DNA of 64,000 nt from an uncultured Pelagibacteraceae bacterium. Lineage in GTDB: Bacteria; Pseudomonadota; Alphaproteobacteria; Pelagibacterales; Pelagibacteraceae. The stretch lies in the NCBI GenBank assembly GCA_902608845.1, contig CACLPR010000002.1:1-64000 (forward strand), given 5' to 3'. A program made the position numbers and the translations under genes. The notes beneath the pieces are model-generated. The model was given only the letters and a program-made list of their open reading frames with translations, made no database searches and was not told where the DNA came from. Within the stretch, counting starts at the first letter, position 1; the number at the start of each line of letters is the position of its first letter. Shown here piece after piece: positions 53,153-61,208 of the stretch.

Positions 53153-53853
53153 ATTTTTTTTTTCTCAAATTCTTTTCTTTTTTTCTTTTGTTTATTTTTC
53201 AAAACTTTATGTAAATATAATGAGTAAATTATTAAAATTATAATAATAATCATTGATGAAGGGTAAATTAAATAATTATAAAATCCGTGAAATAAGTATG
53301 GTAATAATAAAGATAATAGCAAAAATTTCTTATTTCCAGTAAAAGCATACATTCCAAAATAATATCCCATCACAGCCCCATTTAATCCATGCAAAGGTAT
53401 AGCGCTATAAGATCTACCTAGAGCAACAAAATATGAATATACTTCAGGACTTTCATTGTCTTCATTTGCCCATTCAACTGCTAATTCATAAACATACGAA
53501 TAATTTTCATATGTTGCAAAACCTAGCGATACGACAACTCCATAAACCAAGCCATCCATTGGTTCATTGAATTCATTTCTCTTTAAAACGATTAGATATA
53601 ATATAGCAAACTTCAGTAGTTCTTCAGCCCATGCTGGTCCCAAAAAACTTATAGTCAAATTTTCTGAATAATTAAATTTTTCAAAAAATAGGCCATGACT
53701 TAATTCGTTCAAAATTCCTGCTGGTAAGCATATAAGGAAACCTAAAAAAAAAATTAAAATTATTGTTTTTAAAGGTTCTTTAAATTTATCGTTTAGAGTG
53801 AAATATAATAAAATTAATACAGATGGTAGAAAAGTTAAGACAGCTGTTAGCAT
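53149..53853 (-). CDS. PrsW-family intramembrane metalloprotease
   Basis: A 234-residue, multi-span protein of the PrsW family, some of which cut membrane-bound anti-sigma factors. Catalytic motifs in membrane helices are A-E77-E78-L-L-K, F-A-T-Y-E-N (112-117), P-L-H155-G-L-N-G and F-H189-G-F-Y-N-Y. Its last codon overlaps the start of the PDZ-channel gene, so the two are co-translated. The substrate is not evident; single-span proteins in the same block are candidates. Confidence 0.88.
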   Translation of the reverse strand: MLTAVLTFLPSVLILLYFTLNDKFKEPLKTIILIFFLGFLICLPAGILNELSHGLFFEKFNYSENLTISFLGPAWAEELLKFAILYLIVLKRNEFNEPMDGLVYGVVVSLGFATYENYSYVYELAVEWANEDNESPEVYSYFVALGRSYSAIPLHGLNGAVMGYYFGMYAFTGNKKFLLLSLLLPYLFHGFYNYLIYPSSMIIIIILIIYSLYLHKVLKNKQKKKRKEFEKKKI

Positions 53854-53912
53854 CAGAAAAGCTAGATTAAATATTGTATAAACACAAGTTAATTTTAGTG
53901 TATAAATAAATT

Positions 53913-53981
53913 ATGAAATATATTTTATTAGGTGCTGCTATCGCTTTTGCAATGTATTTAGGTGATAAATACATTCTATAA
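53913..53981 (+). CDS. Possible 22-residue membrane microprotein
   Basis: ATG at 53913 opens a 23-codon frame (MKYILLGAAIAFAMYLGDKY and two more residues, then TAA at 53979) that reads as a single short membrane span with a charged end. The 180-base gap between prsW and the DUF4396 gene holds nothing else obvious. There is no clear ribosome site, so this is a candidate only. Confidence 0.3.
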   Translation: MKYILLGAAIAFAMYLGDKYIL

Positions 53982-54034
53982 GATATGTCAATTTTATACA
54001 TAAATAATTCAATTAATTTTGATAAGAAGAATGA

Positions 54035-54478
54035 ATGAGTGCTGAAGCAATAAGTTTTAATTGGAAATGTAAACATACTTGGAGAAGAAGTGCCAAGAAT
54101 ACTGCTTGGTGCCTTTTAGGTTGTGCTATTGGTGATTTTGGAACTATATTATTTTTTCAATTAACTAAAATTCCTTTTCCAGTTTTAAGTATTATGATTT
54201 TAGCAATAATTAATGGTTTAATTACAAGTGTAATTTTAGAGACATTTATTTTAATTAAACAAAGCTTTACTTTTCAAAAAGCATTAAAAACTGCATTAGG
54301 AATGAGCTTTATTTCTATGATTAGTATGGAAGTTGCTATGAATATTACAGATTATGTATTTACAGGAGGCGCAATACTTACATGGTGGGTAGTTCCAATA
54401 ATGTTAGCAGTTGGATTTGTTACTCCTTGGCCATATAACTATTGGAGACTTAAAAAACATAATCAAGCCTGTCATTAG
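54035..54478 (+). CDS. DUF4396 membrane protein
   Basis: A 147-residue inner-membrane protein with four hydrophobic segments. The N-terminal K-C-K-H-T-W-R-R-S-A-K-N-T-A-W-C-L-L-G-C and the C-terminal P-Y-N-Y-W-R-L-K-K-H-x-x-x-C-H are the conserved Cys/His-rich ends I associate with DUF4396. These could bind a metal such as copper, but the family has no established function known to me. Confidence 0.7.
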   Translation: MSAEAISFNWKCKHTWRRSAKNTAWCLLGCAIGDFGTILFFQLTKIPFPVLSIMILAIINGLITSVILETFILIKQSFTFQKALKTALGMSFISMISMEVAMNITDYVFTGGAILTWWVVPIMLAVGFVTPWPYNYWRLKKHNQACH

Positions 54479-54505
54479 ATAAAATTAATTAACCAAAGGA
54501 CTATA

Positions 54506-54691
54506 ATGAGAATATTAAAAGAATTAGAAGATGTAAAATTAGTAATAGTTGATCTGGAAGTTAGATTAGGAGAAGAAGTTAGAAGTGCGCTAACTTTATG
54601 TGCAAAATATAAAGGTAAAATTATACCGCTTAATACCGCGCATGATGGTAGACCAATATTAATGAAAGAAGAAAATTCAATAGAAAACTAA
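54506..54691 (+). CDS. Small conserved-looking protein, unknown
   Basis: A 61-residue soluble protein, predicted strand-helix-strand, with V-I-V-D-L-E-V-R-L-G-E-E-V-R in the middle and I-I-P-L-N-T-A-H-D-G-R-P. An AAAGGA ribosome site lies 7-8 bases before the ATG. It is packed between DUF4396 and DUF4149 genes (28 and 3 bases), which supports real expression. Family not recognised. Confidence 0.55.
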   Translation: MRILKELEDVKLVIVDLEVRLGEEVRSALTLCAKYKGKIIPLNTAHDGRPILMKEENSIEN

Positions 54692-54694
54692 ATT

Positions 54695-55084
54695 ATGATT
54701 GAACAAGTAAGTATTTATTTAACAGCAATGATTTTAGGAATTATGTTATTTTTTTCATTCGTTATTGCTCCAGTAATATTCACCACTTTAGATGAAGACA
54801 ATGCTCGAAAGTTTATTAGAAGAATATTCCCTTTTTATTATAATGTTAATTTAGGAATTAGTTTTATTGTTCTATTAACATTTTTATTTCTTAGTAAATT
54901 AGGAATTGATCTTTATTTAATTCTAGTAATCACAATTTTATTTGCTACATCAAACTATTTGTTGATGCCATTAATCAATAAATATAGAGACGAAAAGGAA
55001 GATAAAAAATTTAAATATTCCCATTTTATCTCAGTAGTTATTAATTTTGTTCAAATGATTTGTTTAGTATTTCTTTTAATTTAA
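54695..55084 (+). CDS. DUF4149-type four-span membrane protein
   Basis: A 129-residue membrane protein with four spans (about 8-28, 48-66, 72-92, 108-128). F-F-S-F-V-I-A-P-V-I-F near the start and the R-K-F-I-R-R-I-F-P-F-Y-Y loop are the pattern of DUF4149/TMEM205-like proteins. No function is established. It converges with the phosphatidylcholine synthase gene. Confidence 0.65.
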   Translation: MIEQVSIYLTAMILGIMLFFSFVIAPVIFTTLDEDNARKFIRRIFPFYYNVNLGISFIVLLTFLFLSKLGIDLYLILVITILFATSNYLLMPLINKYRDEKEDKKFKYSHFISVVINFVQMICLVFLLI

Positions 55085-55089
55085 GAAGT

Positions 55090-55872
55090 TTAACTATTTT
55101 GTCTTTTGATTTTTAAAAAGATATTTTTAAATACCTGACGATAAAGTTCATAAAATGTAAGACAAATAAAGTATATATTTGAGATTAACCATATTCCTAA
55201 AAATAAATAATCAAAATTATTGTTAAGATCATAAAATGAGCTTAATAAAATTTTAAAAGAGGAAACAAACCATAGAACCATAAATACAGCAGAATATCTT
55301 CTATATTTATTAACTCGTAATGGATGAACAAATTTAATTGGTATAAATTTTAATAATATACAGGCAGATATCATAAATAAATTATATACCTGCGATAGAT
55401 CAAATAAATATAAATAAAAAAGTAAAATATTCCAGATGCATGGAAAGCCTTTATAAAAGTTATCTGATGTCATCAAATTATTATTCGAATATGATATTGC
55501 TGATACAATTAAAATGATTGAAGGTATAATAATTTCAAAAGCTGAGGGAACAAATTTAAACCAATAAATCATTACTGATGGAATTATTATGTAATTGAAG
55601 AAATCAATTACACTATCAAGCATTTTACCATCTATATTTTTTACAAATATAGATACCTTGAATTTTCTTGCCAATGTACCATCTACAGCATCTATCAATA
55701 ATGCAAGTCCTAAAAATAAAAAGGCTGAGGCTTCATCATTTTTAAATACGCATATTAGAGCTAAAAAGCCTGCTATTAGTCCAGAGCATGTTAACAAATG
55801 AACAGACCAAGCTAAAAAAGTATCTTTATCTTTTTTATTTTTAAACATTGAATTTTTTAACCTATGAACCAA
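55090..55872 (-). CDS. pcs: Phosphatidylcholine synthase (CDP-alcohol phosphotransferase)
   Basis: A multi-span enzyme that makes phosphatidylcholine from CDP-diacylglycerol and choline in one step. The CDP-alcohol phosphotransferase motif is present in the wider Pcs form: D-G-x2-A-R-x12-G-x3-D-x3-D, read from D-G-T-L-A-R to G-K-M-L-D-S-V-I-D. V-H-L-L-T-C-S-G-L-I-A-G near the start and F-Y-K-G-F-P-C-I-W-N in the middle are also Pcs-like. Length 260 residues. Choline for it would come from uptake; no such transporter is in this window. Confidence 0.82.
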   Translation of the reverse strand: MVHRLKNSMFKNKKDKDTFLAWSVHLLTCSGLIAGFLALICVFKNDEASAFLFLGLALLIDAVDGTLARKFKVSIFVKNIDGKMLDSVIDFFNYIIIPSVMIYWFKFVPSAFEIIIPSIILIVSAISYSNNNLMTSDNFYKGFPCIWNILLFYLYLFDLSQVYNLFMISACILLKFIPIKFVHPLRVNKYRRYSAVFMVLWFVSSFKILLSSFYDLNNNFDYLFLGIWLISNIYFICLTFYELYRQVFKNIFLKIKRQNS

Positions 55873-55960
55873 AATTTCTGAGATTAATCTTGTCGCGCTA
55901 TAATTATGCAGAATACTCCAATTTTGAATGTAGAATTATCTTTAAAATAAAAATAATTAA

Positions 55961-57181
55961 CTAAATGTAACGCATATTGTCTTCGTTAACTGCTTTTTCT
56001 AATCTAATTAAAAAATCTGGTATAGCACTTTTAACTCTACTCCATGTTGGAATAAAAGGGGTGTCCATTGGATTTTGATAGAAAGCATCACCTGCTTTCA
56101 TAATATTTGCAGCAAATAGTTCAACAGCTTTTTCTTCTGTATGAGAGTCAAATTTTAAACCATTCATTTGTGCATCGTTTCTATATGCATCTATTAAATC
56201 TAAAGCTGCTCTGTAATAAGTTGCTTTTAAAGATCTAAATTGTTCTTTACTAAATGAATGACCTTGAGTTGCTAATTTTTTTATAAATGTTTTAATTATA
56301 TCAATAGACATTCTTGATAGACCTTGTTTTTCATCATTAATAGATAAGTTTTGGTGTTTATGATCATAAGTATCTGCTAAATCTACCTGACAAATATTTT
56401 GAGGTGAAAAATTTCTTTGCATCTCAGATAAAATTCCAATTTCTATTCCCCAGTCTGATGAAATTCTTAATTCTGGTAAAATATTTCTTCTAAAAGAGAA
56501 TTCTCCTGCTAAAGGATATTTGAAAGATTTCATGAAGTTTAAGTAATCACTATTTCCTATAGTTTTTTCTAATGCATTTAAAAGTGGGAAAACTAGTAAT
56601 CTTGCAACTCTTCCATTCATTTTATTATCTGCAACTCTCGGATAAAAACCTTTGCAAAATTCAAAATTAAATAGTGGGTTTACAACAGGGTAAAATAGCT
56701 TTGCTAACATTCTACGATCATATGTTTTTATATCACAATCATGTAATGCCACAGACCTTGCACTGTCTCTAGCTATTGACATTCCTATACAGTACCAAAC
56801 ATTTCTACCTTTCCCATACTCATTAGGAGCAAGCCCAAATTTTTTTAACTCTTTATCCAATTTTCTAAGATTAGGTCCATCGTTCCAAAGAATAGTAAAT
56901 GGTGTTTCTAATTTTTCAAAAAAAGTCCAAGCTTTTCTTGCTTGAGCTTCGGTTGCTTTATCCAAACCAATAATTATGTGATTTAAATAATTTGTTTTGC
57001 TTATCTCATTTACAATTTTAGGTAATGCATCTCCTTTTAATTCTGAGTAAAGACAAGGTAAAATTAATTCCATTTTTCTTTCTTTAGAAAAATTTAATAA
57101 ATCTTTCTCTAGTTCTTTAGTTGATTTAGTGCCAAAATCATGAAGTGTTGATATGGTACCATCTTGATAAAAATCACTCAT
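55961..57181 (-). CDS. gpgS: Glucosyl-3-phosphoglycerate synthase-like GT (GpgS)
   Basis: A GT-A glycosyltransferase of the GT81 type, transferring glucose from a nucleotide sugar to 3-phosphoglycerate. The metal-binding motif is A-L-H-D-C-D-I, the N-terminal half has the L-P-C-L-Y-S-E and H-I-I-I-G-L-D strands, and G-E-F-S-F-R-R-N-I-L with S-S-D-W-G-I-E-I-G resembles the acceptor region of GpgS enzymes. Length 406. It follows a phosphatase of the matching family on the same strand (14 bases), so together they should make glucosylglycerate, a compatible solute. A mannosyl donor is possible. Confidence 0.78.
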   Translation of the reverse strand: MSDFYQDGTISTLHDFGTKSTKELEKDLLNFSKERKMELILPCLYSELKGDALPKIVNEISKTNYLNHIIIGLDKATEAQARKAWTFFEKLETPFTILWNDGPNLRKLDKELKKFGLAPNEYGKGRNVWYCIGMSIARDSARSVALHDCDIKTYDRRMLAKLFYPVVNPLFNFEFCKGFYPRVADNKMNGRVARLLVFPLLNALEKTIGNSDYLNFMKSFKYPLAGEFSFRRNILPELRISSDWGIEIGILSEMQRNFSPQNICQVDLADTYDHKHQNLSINDEKQGLSRMSIDIIKTFIKKLATQGHSFSKEQFRSLKATYYRAALDLIDAYRNDAQMNGLKFDSHTEEKAVELFAANIMKAGDAFYQNPMDTPFIPTWSRVKSAIPDFLIRLEKAVNEDNMRYI

Positions 57182-57195
57182 GGCGGGAACCTATC

Positions 57196-57999
57196 CTAAG
57201 ATTCAATTTTTTGTATAGCCGTTTTGATCACATCAGCCCATCCCATAGGTGATGGCTCAGTAGATTTGATTAAATTGTCTATGTTTATCAATGCACTATT
57301 AAAATTATCATTTCTTACTAAGCATGGATGGTCACACAATTTTAACATCTCTATGTCATTTTGATTATCACCAACACCAATTGTTACAACCTCATCATCA
57401 ATTTCTTTACTTATTAGTTCTATTATTTTGGACATAGCTTTTGATTTATTAATATTATCGCAAATATTAATTATTCTACCTCCAGTTTGAAGAGTTAATC
57501 CTACATTATTTAAAATTTCAATTAATTCATATTTTTCGATTTGACTTCCATTAAATTTGATTGGTATTGTGTATTTTCTATTTATAGCTAATTTTAGTTT
57601 ATTTAATGGAAGTCCAAAAATTTCTTCTTGTTTTTTTAAGTTTAAATTTTGAATAAGAGTAATTTTATTTTTTAAATTATTAGGAACATTATTATTATAA
57701 ATTTCATAAATTTTATCAACAGTTCTACTAATTAATACTTTCTTTGGTAGGTTGGGATTTATCAAATTTAATCCATGGATACATGAACCATTTTCTTCAA
57801 TAAAACTTAAATTTAGATTATACTGTTTATTAAAATCTAATAATTCTGCTTCTGTTTTACTTGAGTTTGGAATAATAATAATATTCTTTAATATTAATTC
57901 TCTAAAATAGTTTTCTATAATATTGAATTTAAAAGTATCTTTATCCAATAAAGACCCATCAAGATCAGTAAAAATTATAATTTGTTTTTTTTGTACCAT
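57196..57999 (-). CDS. Glucosyl/mannosyl-3-phosphoglycerate phosphatase (HAD, MPGP family)
   Basis: A Cof/MPGP-type HAD phosphatase. Motif I is F-T-D-L-D-G-S-L-L-D, motif II is in P-N-S-S-K-T-E-A-E, and motif IV is G-V-G-D-N-Q-N-D-I-E-M-L. E-E-N-G-S-C-I and the cap domain fit mannosyl-3-phosphoglycerate phosphatase. I chose ATG at 57999 (MVQKKQIIIFTDLDG, 267 residues); the frame's longer start at 58107 would overlap the divergent FkbM gene and adds a family-foreign stretch. It lies just upstream of the GT81-like synthase and would release glucosylglycerate. Confidence 0.85.
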   Translation of the reverse strand: MVQKKQIIIFTDLDGSLLDKDTFKFNIIENYFRELILKNIIIIPNSSKTEAELLDFNKQYNLNLSFIEENGSCIHGLNLINPNLPKKVLISRTVDKIYEIYNNNVPNNLKNKITLIQNLNLKKQEEIFGLPLNKLKLAINRKYTIPIKFNGSQIEKYELIEILNNVGLTLQTGGRIINICDNINKSKAMSKIIELISKEIDDEVVTIGVGDNQNDIEMLKLCDHPCLVRNDNFNSALINIDNLIKSTEPSPMGWADVIKTAIQKIES

Positions 58000-58039
58000 T
58001 AAGTAATTATTACCATAAATACTTATTAAATTATAATAA

Positions 58040-58876
58040 ATGAAATTTATAAAAAATAATTCAGAAATTGTAGTCTGTGATATTGGCGCGAGTCCTTGCG
58101 ATCCCACGACTCATTTAGAGGAATTATTAAATAATACAAAATCTTTTTTATATGGCTTCGAACCAAATGAAGAAGAATTTAAGAAATTAATAAATACTGA
58201 CAAAAAAAAATTTTTTCAAAAAGCGATTGGAGATGGTTCTAATCAAAATTTAAATATATGTGCATATCCAGGCTGGACTTCTTTTTTGAAGGCAGATACT
58301 GATTATGTAAACAAATTTCATAACTTTGAAAATGCCTCAAAAATAATTAATAAAATTTCGCTCAAAACTGAAAAATTAGATGATATAAATTTTGACAAGC
58401 AAGTAGATTTCTTCAAAATTGATGTACAAGGTTTTGAATCCGTAATTATCGAAAATGGAAAAAAAAATATTTCTGACTCTCTTGTAGTTCAATTAGAACT
58501 TTCTCCTGTACCTATATATAAAAATGAAAAAAATTTATCATATGTTTCAAACTTAATGGAAAAACTTAATTTCAATTTGAATATGTTTCACAACATAAAC
58601 ACCAGAACATTTAAGCCAATGATTATTGCAAAAAATACTACAATAGGATTAAATACAATTTTTCAGTTGGATTGCGTCTTTGTAAAAAACTATAAAGAAA
58701 TAGAAAAGCTTAATGAAGAAAAATTGAAAAAATTAATTTTGATTATGTTTTATTCCTATAAATCATATGATTTTGTAGATTATTTAATAAATAAATTAGA
58801 TCAATTATTAGGTTCAAACCATATTGAAGAATTCAGAAAATTAATGCCTTCTCTTAAGGTTAAAAAAAAATATTAA
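58040..58876 (+). CDS. FkbM-family SAM-dependent methyltransferase
   Basis: A 278-residue class I methyltransferase. SAM motif I appears as V-V-C-D-I-G-A-S (residues 11-18), with F-E-P-N motif II and the FkbM-type motif F-F-K-I-D-V-Q-G-F-E near residue 140. FkbM proteins methylate sugar or polyketide hydroxyls; neighbouring glycan genes suggest a glycan target. The C-terminal 70 residues are lysine-rich and not part of the core domain. Its start is 40 bases from that of the phosphatase on the other strand. Confidence 0.85.
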   Translation: MKFIKNNSEIVVCDIGASPCDPTTHLEELLNNTKSFLYGFEPNEEEFKKLINTDKKKFFQKAIGDGSNQNLNICAYPGWTSFLKADTDYVNKFHNFENASKIINKISLKTEKLDDINFDKQVDFFKIDVQGFESVIIENGKKNISDSLVVQLELSPVPIYKNEKNLSYVSNLMEKLNFNLNMFHNINTRTFKPMIIAKNTTIGLNTIFQLDCVFVKNYKEIEKLNEEKLKKLILIMFYSYKSYDFVDYLINKLDQLLGSNHIEEFRKLMPSLKVKKKY

Positions 58877-58940
58877 AATTTTACTTATTCATCTTGTTCA
58901 ATTATAAATATTAGCATAAACACTCTTGAAATTAACTAAT

Positions 58941-59026
58941 GCCCTCGTGGTGAAATTGGTAGACACAAAGGACTTAAAATCCTTGCCATTTATGGAGTGC
59001 CAGTTCGAGTCTGGCCGAGGGCACCA
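58941..59026 (+). tRNA. tRNA-Leu (anticodon TAA)
   Basis: A complete class II tRNA. The acceptor GCCCTCG (58941-58947) pairs with CGAGGGC (59016-59022), then discriminator A and an encoded CCA (59024-59026). The D-arm has G-G-T-A-G-A, the anticodon arm AAGGA-CTTAAAA-TCCTT puts TAA at the anticodon, a long variable arm (GCCATTTATGGAGTGC region) marks leucine, and the T-loop is TTCGAGT. Decodes UUA/UUG, UUA being common in such AT-rich genomes. Confidence 0.97.
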
Positions 59027-59075
59027 GTAAACTTTTAATTCTTTTTTTTAATTTTTTAAAATTTATAATATTTTT

Positions 59076-60401
59076 ATGTCTAACAATTTAGAGATAGCTA
59101 AGAAACATTTTGAGATTGGATCTAAAAAATTTGACGAGGAACTATATAAAGAGGCGGAGCAAGAGTTTTTATCGTCTTTGAATTATTTACCTGATAGAGT
59201 TTCAACCTTAGTAAAACTTCTTCTTTGTAAAATTCAACTAAGAAAATACGATGATTGTAAAAAACTATTATCCCAAATTGATACAATTGATAAAGATTAC
59301 GTTTATGGAAAGTTTGCAAAAGCACTTTACCTTGGTGAAATTATAGAATTTGAAAAATCAAAAAAAGAATTACTGACAATTAATATTGAAAAGGAACCAA
59401 TAGAATTTAAGTCTACATATTTTAATTGTCTTGGAACCACACTCTATAATTTAAATGAATATGAAAATTCGATATTAAATTATCAAAAATCAATTGAACT
59501 AAATCCCAATAATAATTTAGCAAATTATAATTTAGGAACTGCGTATTTAAGTAAAAATAATTTCAAAGATGGATGGAAATACTATGAATATAGACTAAAA
59601 AAAAATAATCTAGATGTAAGTAAATATCCAAAAGACATAAAGGAAATTGTAGATAAACAAATTTTAATTAAGCATGAACAGGGTTTTGGTGACACAATTC
59701 AATTTTCTCGTCTTATTCCTGAATTAAAAAAATATAACTGTAGAATAGATTTTTTAATCCCAAAATCATTAAATGGTTTGTTTAGCATAAACGGAGTTAA
59801 TTTTATTAATCAGATTGATCAAAGTAAAAATTATCAATTTGAAATTAACTTGATGTCATTACCTTATTTTTTAAATCTTGATTTAAATAAACCACCACAA
59901 CAGATACCTTTAAACCCCAAGTTAATTATAAATAATAAAAATAAAATACTTAATATTGGGTTTGCTTGGTCAGGAAATGAAAACTATAAATTTGACAAAA
60001 ATAGATCAATAAATTTAAACTCATTAAGAAAAATTTTTGAGCTTAAAAAAACTCACAATATTAATTTTTACTGTCTTCAAAAGGACATAAGAGAAAAAGA
60101 TTTAAAATATTATAAAGAAATTAATATGAAAAATTTAGGTAATCTAGATTTTTATGATTTAGCTAAAGAAATCCTTAATTTAAACTTAGTAATTTCTTCA
60201 GACACAAGTATACTACATCTTTCATCCTCTATTGGCATTAGAACATACGGTCTACTAGGTTTCAGAGCTGATTGGAGATGGTTAGATCATGATAAAAGTT
60301 ATAGTTGGTATAAATCCTTAGAAATTTTCAAGTTAAAAAAAAATCAAAATTGGGAAGATTTATCTAATACTATTGTAGATAATATAACTAAATTGATTTA
60401 A
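59076..60401 (+). CDS. TPR-repeat glycosyltransferase (GT9/OGT-like C-terminus)
   Basis: A 441-residue protein with about four TPR repeats (1-175; the clearest is S-I-E-L-N-P-N-N-N-L-A-N-Y-N-L-G-T-A-Y) joined to a GT-B type domain (195-441). The latter has E-Q-G-F-G-D-T-I-Q-F-S-R, N-I-G-F-A-W-S-G-N, and S-S-D-T-S-I-L-H-L-S-S-S-I-G, patterns shared by heptosyltransferases and bacterial O-GlcNAc-transferase-like proteins. It might glycosylate a protein or a surface lipid. It sits after tRNA-Leu and before nadK on the same strand. Confidence 0.82.
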   Translation: MSNNLEIAKKHFEIGSKKFDEELYKEAEQEFLSSLNYLPDRVSTLVKLLLCKIQLRKYDDCKKLLSQIDTIDKDYVYGKFAKALYLGEIIEFEKSKKELLTINIEKEPIEFKSTYFNCLGTTLYNLNEYENSILNYQKSIELNPNNNLANYNLGTAYLSKNNFKDGWKYYEYRLKKNNLDVSKYPKDIKEIVDKQILIKHEQGFGDTIQFSRLIPELKKYNCRIDFLIPKSLNGLFSINGVNFINQIDQSKNYQFEINLMSLPYFLNLDLNKPPQQIPLNPKLIINNKNKILNIGFAWSGNENYKFDKNRSINLNSLRKIFELKKTHNINFYCLQKDIREKDLKYYKEINMKNLGNLDFYDLAKEILNLNLVISSDTSILHLSSSIGIRTYGLLGFRADWRWLDHDKSYSWYKSLEIFKLKKNQNWEDLSNTIVDNITKLI

Positions 60402-60422
60402 TTATTTATTTAGAATTAATTT

Positions 60423-61208
60423 ATGAAAAAATTATCTTATTCAAATATTTTTATTCTCTTTGATAAAACCACGCGTTCCATAAATATTAAAAACTTTATT
60501 GAAAAAAAGTTTAAAACTACCTCACCATCTAAATGTGATCTAATAATTGTTATTGGTGGAGACGGTTTTATGCTTTCATCTTTAAAAAGTTATAATAAAT
60601 ATAAAAAACCTTTTTATGGAATAAATGCTGGTAGTTATGGTTTCTTGATGAATAAGTTTTCATCTAAAAACACTATCAAAAACCTTTCTAGAGCAAGATT
60701 AGTTACTATCTCACCATTAGAGATGAGTGTAAAAAATAAATTTAATAAGACAAAAAAATCTATAGCAATTAACGAAGTATCAATTTTAAGACAAAGTAGA
60801 CAAACAGCATCATTGGAAATTTCTAATGGCTCACAAAAAATTATAAAAAAATTAGTTTCAGATGGAATTCTAGTCTCTACACCTGCTGGAAGTACAGCTT
60901 ACAATATGTCTGTATATGGACCTATTTTAAATTTAGATTCTAGAAAACTTTCAATAAGACCTATAAGTGCGTTTAGACCAAGAAGATGGAAGGGAAGGGT
61001 AGTTAGTGATAAATCAAAAATTGTTATTAAAAATTTAAACATTCAAAAGAGACCTATTAGTGCTGTAGCTGACAATTACGAAGTAAGAAACGCTAAACTT
61101 ATTTCTATTATAACAAATAAAAAAATTAAGTTTAATCTACTTTACGATTCAAATAAAAGTCTTCAAAAAAAAATTAAAATAGAGCAGATCAGAAAAGAAA
61201 CAAATTAA
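60423..61208 (+). CDS. nadK: NAD kinase
   Basis: Phosphorylates NAD to NADP. The G-G-D-G motif is at residues 45-48 (V-I-G-G-D-G-F-M-L), followed by G-I-N-A-G-S-Y-G-F-L, N-E-V-S-I-L-R and V-S-T-P-A-G-S-T-A-Y-N. Length 261, a short bacterial form. It overlaps the DmdA-like gene by one base, an unexpected pairing that may reflect only genome compaction. Confidence 0.93.
   Translation: MKKLSYSNIFILFDKTTRSINIKNFIEKKFKTTSPSKCDLIIVIGGDGFMLSSLKSYNKYKKPFYGINAGSYGFLMNKFSSKNTIKNLSRARLVTISPLEMSVKNKFNKTKKSIAINEVSILRQSRQTASLEISNGSQKIIKKLVSDGILVSTPAGSTAYNMSVYGPILNLDSRKLSIRPISAFRPRRWKGRVVSDKSKIVIKNLNIQKRPISAVADNYEVRNAKLISIITNKKIKFNLLYDSNKSLQKKIKIEQIRKETN

Noticed and set aside
53867-54076. 69-residue minus-strand frame over the DUF4396 start
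   Set aside because: It overlaps the conserved Cys/His N-terminus of DUF4396 and its composition is that of translated AT-rich antisense.
58000-58107. N-terminal extension of the MPGP-like phosphatase
   Set aside because: It would overlap the divergent FkbM gene and precedes the HAD motif by an atypical 50 residues; ATG at 57999 gives a normal start.
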